From contig JAKCPI010004290.1 of assembly GCA_023213315.1 (NCBI GenBank), positions 78,097 to 142,096 of the forward strand: 64,000 nucleotides of DNA, in the 5' to 3' direction. Below the pieces are notes generated by a model that was not told the DNA's origin, did not search any database, and saw only the letters and a program-made list of their open reading frames with translations. Within the stretch, counting starts at the first letter, position 1. Each line of letters begins with the position of its first letter. Source of the DNA: Euborellia annulipes. Its lineage: Eukaryota > Arthropoda > Insecta > Dermaptera > Anisolabididae. The translations under genes and the position numbers were made by a program. Below are positions 61,914-64,000 of the stretch, piece by piece.

Positions 61914-61993
61914 GTGTAGGTCGAATATCCGATGCCCCGGAAAGGCTGGAGATCCAGGGTTCGATTCCCTGGGGTTTAATCCCACCAAAAAAA
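61914..61993 (+). other. tRNA-like sequence with strong T arm (SINE head or pseudo-tRNA)
   Basis: 'ttggtgtaggtcg' resembles an A box; CAGGG-TTCGATT-CCCTG (about 61957-61973) is a perfect T arm with the B box GGTTCGATTCC; the block ends 'atcccacca' followed by an A-run. The 5' end does not pair with the 3' end as an acceptor stem and no anticodon arm is convincing, so it is not called a tRNA gene. CCA followed by poly-A suggests reverse transcription of a tRNA-related RNA. Confidence 0.45.
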
Positions 61994-62845
61994 AAAAAAC
62001 AGCAAACTCACAATCATCAACAAAATAACAAAGTTCTATCTGCAAAATGCTATTATTTATTTAAAATCAATGATAATGTTTTTTTTTTATCATCCAAACA
62101 TTGGAAAATAATAACTTTAATGTATACAACTTATTTAAAAAAATTTGGGACGAAAACTGTTATAATTAACATACTACAGCTATTACAAACTTGGACTTCA
62201 TTTTTCTCAAAACTAGTGTTGGTGCAGTTAGAACCTTGTTATTCTAATGGTGCGAAATGTACACGAATAGGAGATAGTCAGAGTCTAGTTACTGGATGAC
62301 GTCAGTGGAGATACAAAAAATGTTTCACTTCAAAAAAATTTTTCGTTTTCATGCAAAGAGACAAATATAAATTTATTTCTTACAAATCAAACAGAGTATT
62401 TTAAATATCATTTAGCGTCAGGTGTTTCAATTATTTCGGGGTCTAATTATTATAATAAATAAATATCTTAATTACGTAGGTGGAATTATTAATTTAGATT
62501 TAAAAACTCCTCCATCTCAATTTTATTATGAGAGAGATAATTATGAAAAATGTGGTGGAGCCTTTTAATAAGAATTTATAGTAATAAAGGGTTTTATTTC
62601 CCGTTGCCCCGTTATTTTATGTCCTGTCCACTGAGTCCAGTTCCTCCCCCCCCTAAGAGAACAAATAAATGCGCTTATGGCTTCTCCCTTCTTTATTTCT
62701 CATAAATTCATCCATTAAGAGTGGATAAATATATTCATATATTTATGGGTAATATTCATTCACTCATCGCTTATTTTGAATGATGGTAATAAATTTGTCG
62801 GCTATAAACAACGGGGTGGAATTTAATTCCATATTTTATCAAAAA
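61994..62845. other. No gene seen; unique AT-rich sequence
   Basis: 'ttggacttcatttttctcaa' to 'gatgacgtcagtggagatac' (62190-62320) is the least AT-rich part and has one 'tgacgtca'. C-run 62647-62653. No family recognised and no protein-like frame. Confidence 0.4.
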
Positions 62846-63265
62846 AAATCTGGTGTGACTGTCGCACAGCACACAACCTTAGGTAATCGAAAGTTGTGTT
62901 CTGTGCTGGTCACACCAGATTTCGTCGAGATATATTTAGTTTCCGCCCATTATATTAGAATTCAAGATGTAAAATTTATAAGTATGAATATAAATAATTA
63001 TGTTTTGTTACCATAGCATCCATTTCTCCCATCTTTTCTATGGAATACAAGAGTAAAATGGTCTTCAGAATATCTCAATGGCAAAATGAGAATATACATT
63101 TTAAAGAGCATCTAAAGAATAATTGATTTTTGAATTTTAATCAAAACCGTTTAAGCGAATTTTGAGAAAATCGAAATAAACTGAAAAAGAACATTAGTAA
63201 AGTATTAGTACCCTTTGGCCGAATTTGATTAAAAGCTTATTTTCACGCTCCAGGAAAATGTTGTG
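62846..63265 (+). repeat. Rep-A copy, 3'-truncated
   Basis: Hairpin 'aatctggtgtgactgtcgca...ctggtcacaccagattt' (62848-62922), 'gagatatatttagtttccgc', eroded X-box GTTACCATAGCATC (63007-63020), 'gagcatctaaagaataattg', 'gaacattagtaaagtattag', 'aagcttattttcacgctcca'. The GGTAAGAGAAAGTA end is missing. Confidence 0.8.
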
Positions 63266-64000
63266 CCCTCCAAACAAAAAATTTATATTTTTAGAGTATT
63301 AAAAAAAATTTAAATTTTCTTAATATATTTCTTGTTAAAAAAAAAAAAAAAAAATTAAATAAATTTTCATTATTTTTTAGTATAACTTGTGAATAAGATG
63401 ATCATGTTGAAATACTTATCAAGTGTTTATACCAATAAATAATAGAAACATATCACCTTGTATTTTTACTAGTTATAAGAATTAAATAAAGCTCTATTTT
63501 AACTCCAGCTAATTTCTTTTTCAACCAATACAGTAGTAGATATAAATTAAAGTTATAGGTTTTTTATTTGAAAGAAATAAAATTTTATTATAAACACCGT
63601 AGTTTGTTGGAGTGATGGAATAGCCCCTGCAGACTATGATACGAGCAACCAAACATACACACATGGCCTTGCAAACGAATTCAAGGCGGGTTCATTTCAC
63701 TTAAAATAAAAAGTTTTGCTAAATACAATTTATATCTTAAGAATCCAGGATGATACAGTCAGAATACAGAAGAATCTAAATACATCTATTAATATAATAT
63801 ATTATAAACTAGTCAAAAAAAAAAAAAAAAAAATACTCGGGTTCCCAAATCCCCAAATGGGGAGCCTCAAAAAATGTTTCCCTTTGGAAAACATTGAGTT
63901 CTCTCCTTATGAAAAATCAAAGTCAAATAATTATAAATAATCAAATCTCTCAAATAAGAAGTAATAAAAACTGGTATGGTATACCATACTTTTACTTTCT
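63266..64000. other. No gene; palindrome arm, Rep-C, start of a further repeat
   Basis: 63400-63472 is half of the 'gaaatacttatcaagtgttt..ataccaataaata..aaacatatcaccttgt' palindrome of 5956-6935. 63838-63960 is Rep-C-like ('ccccaaatggggagcctcaa', 'ttatgaaaaatcaaagtcaaa'). The window ends in 'cttttactttct', probably the beginning of another Rep-A copy. Confidence 0.5.

Noticed and set aside
61914..61993. Functional tRNA gene
   Set aside because: T arm is good but no acceptor-stem pairing and no convincing anticodon arm.

Overview
This is an AT-rich animal genomic window. I see no intact protein-coding gene, no functional tRNA or rRNA gene and no prokaryotic or operon architecture. Long poly-A/poly-T runs, microsatellites, tRNA-derived SINEs, hAT, Tc1/mariner and PIF-like DNA transposons, fold-back elements and palindromes of a Penelope/retrozyme kind point to a repeat-rich invertebrate. 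The dispersed ends resembling 'tactagtcgcgctgcccgc' and the '...aaaatccgtcaagtagtttcagagtt...' family make an arthropod my best guess, but nothing here identifies a species.

Layout. Families are named here for convenience. Rep-A is a 0.3-1.2 kb repeat with a hairpin end (TCTGGTGTGAC...GTCACACCAGA) and another end of GGTAAGAGAAAGTA; it recurs throughout the window and carries an RFX X-box-like site. Rep-B has the core CCCATAAAAATCCGTCAAG, with about 30 copies, often in inverted pairs. Rep-C is a minor family with the motif 'ccccatttg'. Rep-D is a minor AT-rich family seen around 39.3 and 52 kb. Rep-E is a GC-richer dispersed end. SINE-1 is tRNA-derived with A and B boxes. SINE-2 contains 'caatcagcgtgtggaacgtc'. 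Palindromic elements carry CTGANGA...CCGAAACGT. 1-5 kb holds Rep-A, Rep-B and a 144-bp tandem expansion inside a Rep-A copy. 5.9-6.9 kb is a four-unit array of palindromes. 8.3-9.5 kb is a stack of hAT-like elements with readable 8-bp target duplications. 12.7-15.6 kb has a hAT element and a PIF-like element, each carrying a nested insertion. 17-18.3 kb has a GC-rich island and a long SINE. 21.9-23.2 kb is a fold-back element. 25-31.7 kb is dominated by palindromes. 32.4-33.1 kb is the only promoter-like, CpG-rich island. 33-46 kb is Rep-A, SINE and MITE mosaic. 47-48.3 kb has a long perfect hairpin and a fold-back element. 49.99-50.8 kb is a broken non-LTR ORF1 with a MITE in it. 53-58 kb holds long hairpins. 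58.5-59.5 kb is a Tc1/pogo-type element with a zinc-finger transposase tail. 60.4-61.4 kb is a SINE interrupted by a TTAA/TA element.

Main observation. More than twenty loci share CTGANGA, one extra base, a short helix, then GAAA followed by a self-complementary stretch (ACGT, ATACGTAT or ATAT). In at least eight the helix is kept by compensating changes (GGUCUC/GAGACC, GGUCG/CGACC, GACAA/UUGUC, GGAU/AUCC, GGUUC/GAACC and others), and in several the flanks pair as helix I. This is the fold of a type I hammerhead ribozyme with a very short palindromic helix III, as known from Penelope-like elements and animal retrozymes. One carrier unit at 16286-16475 is a discrete insertion with a 12-bp target duplication.

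The best candidate for host function is 32.4-33.1 kb: NRF1- and YY1-like motifs, a 36-codon ORF with an ideal Kozak context, consensus splice-donor matches on both strands and a near-perfect 46-nt hairpin. None of these amounts to a confirmed gene.
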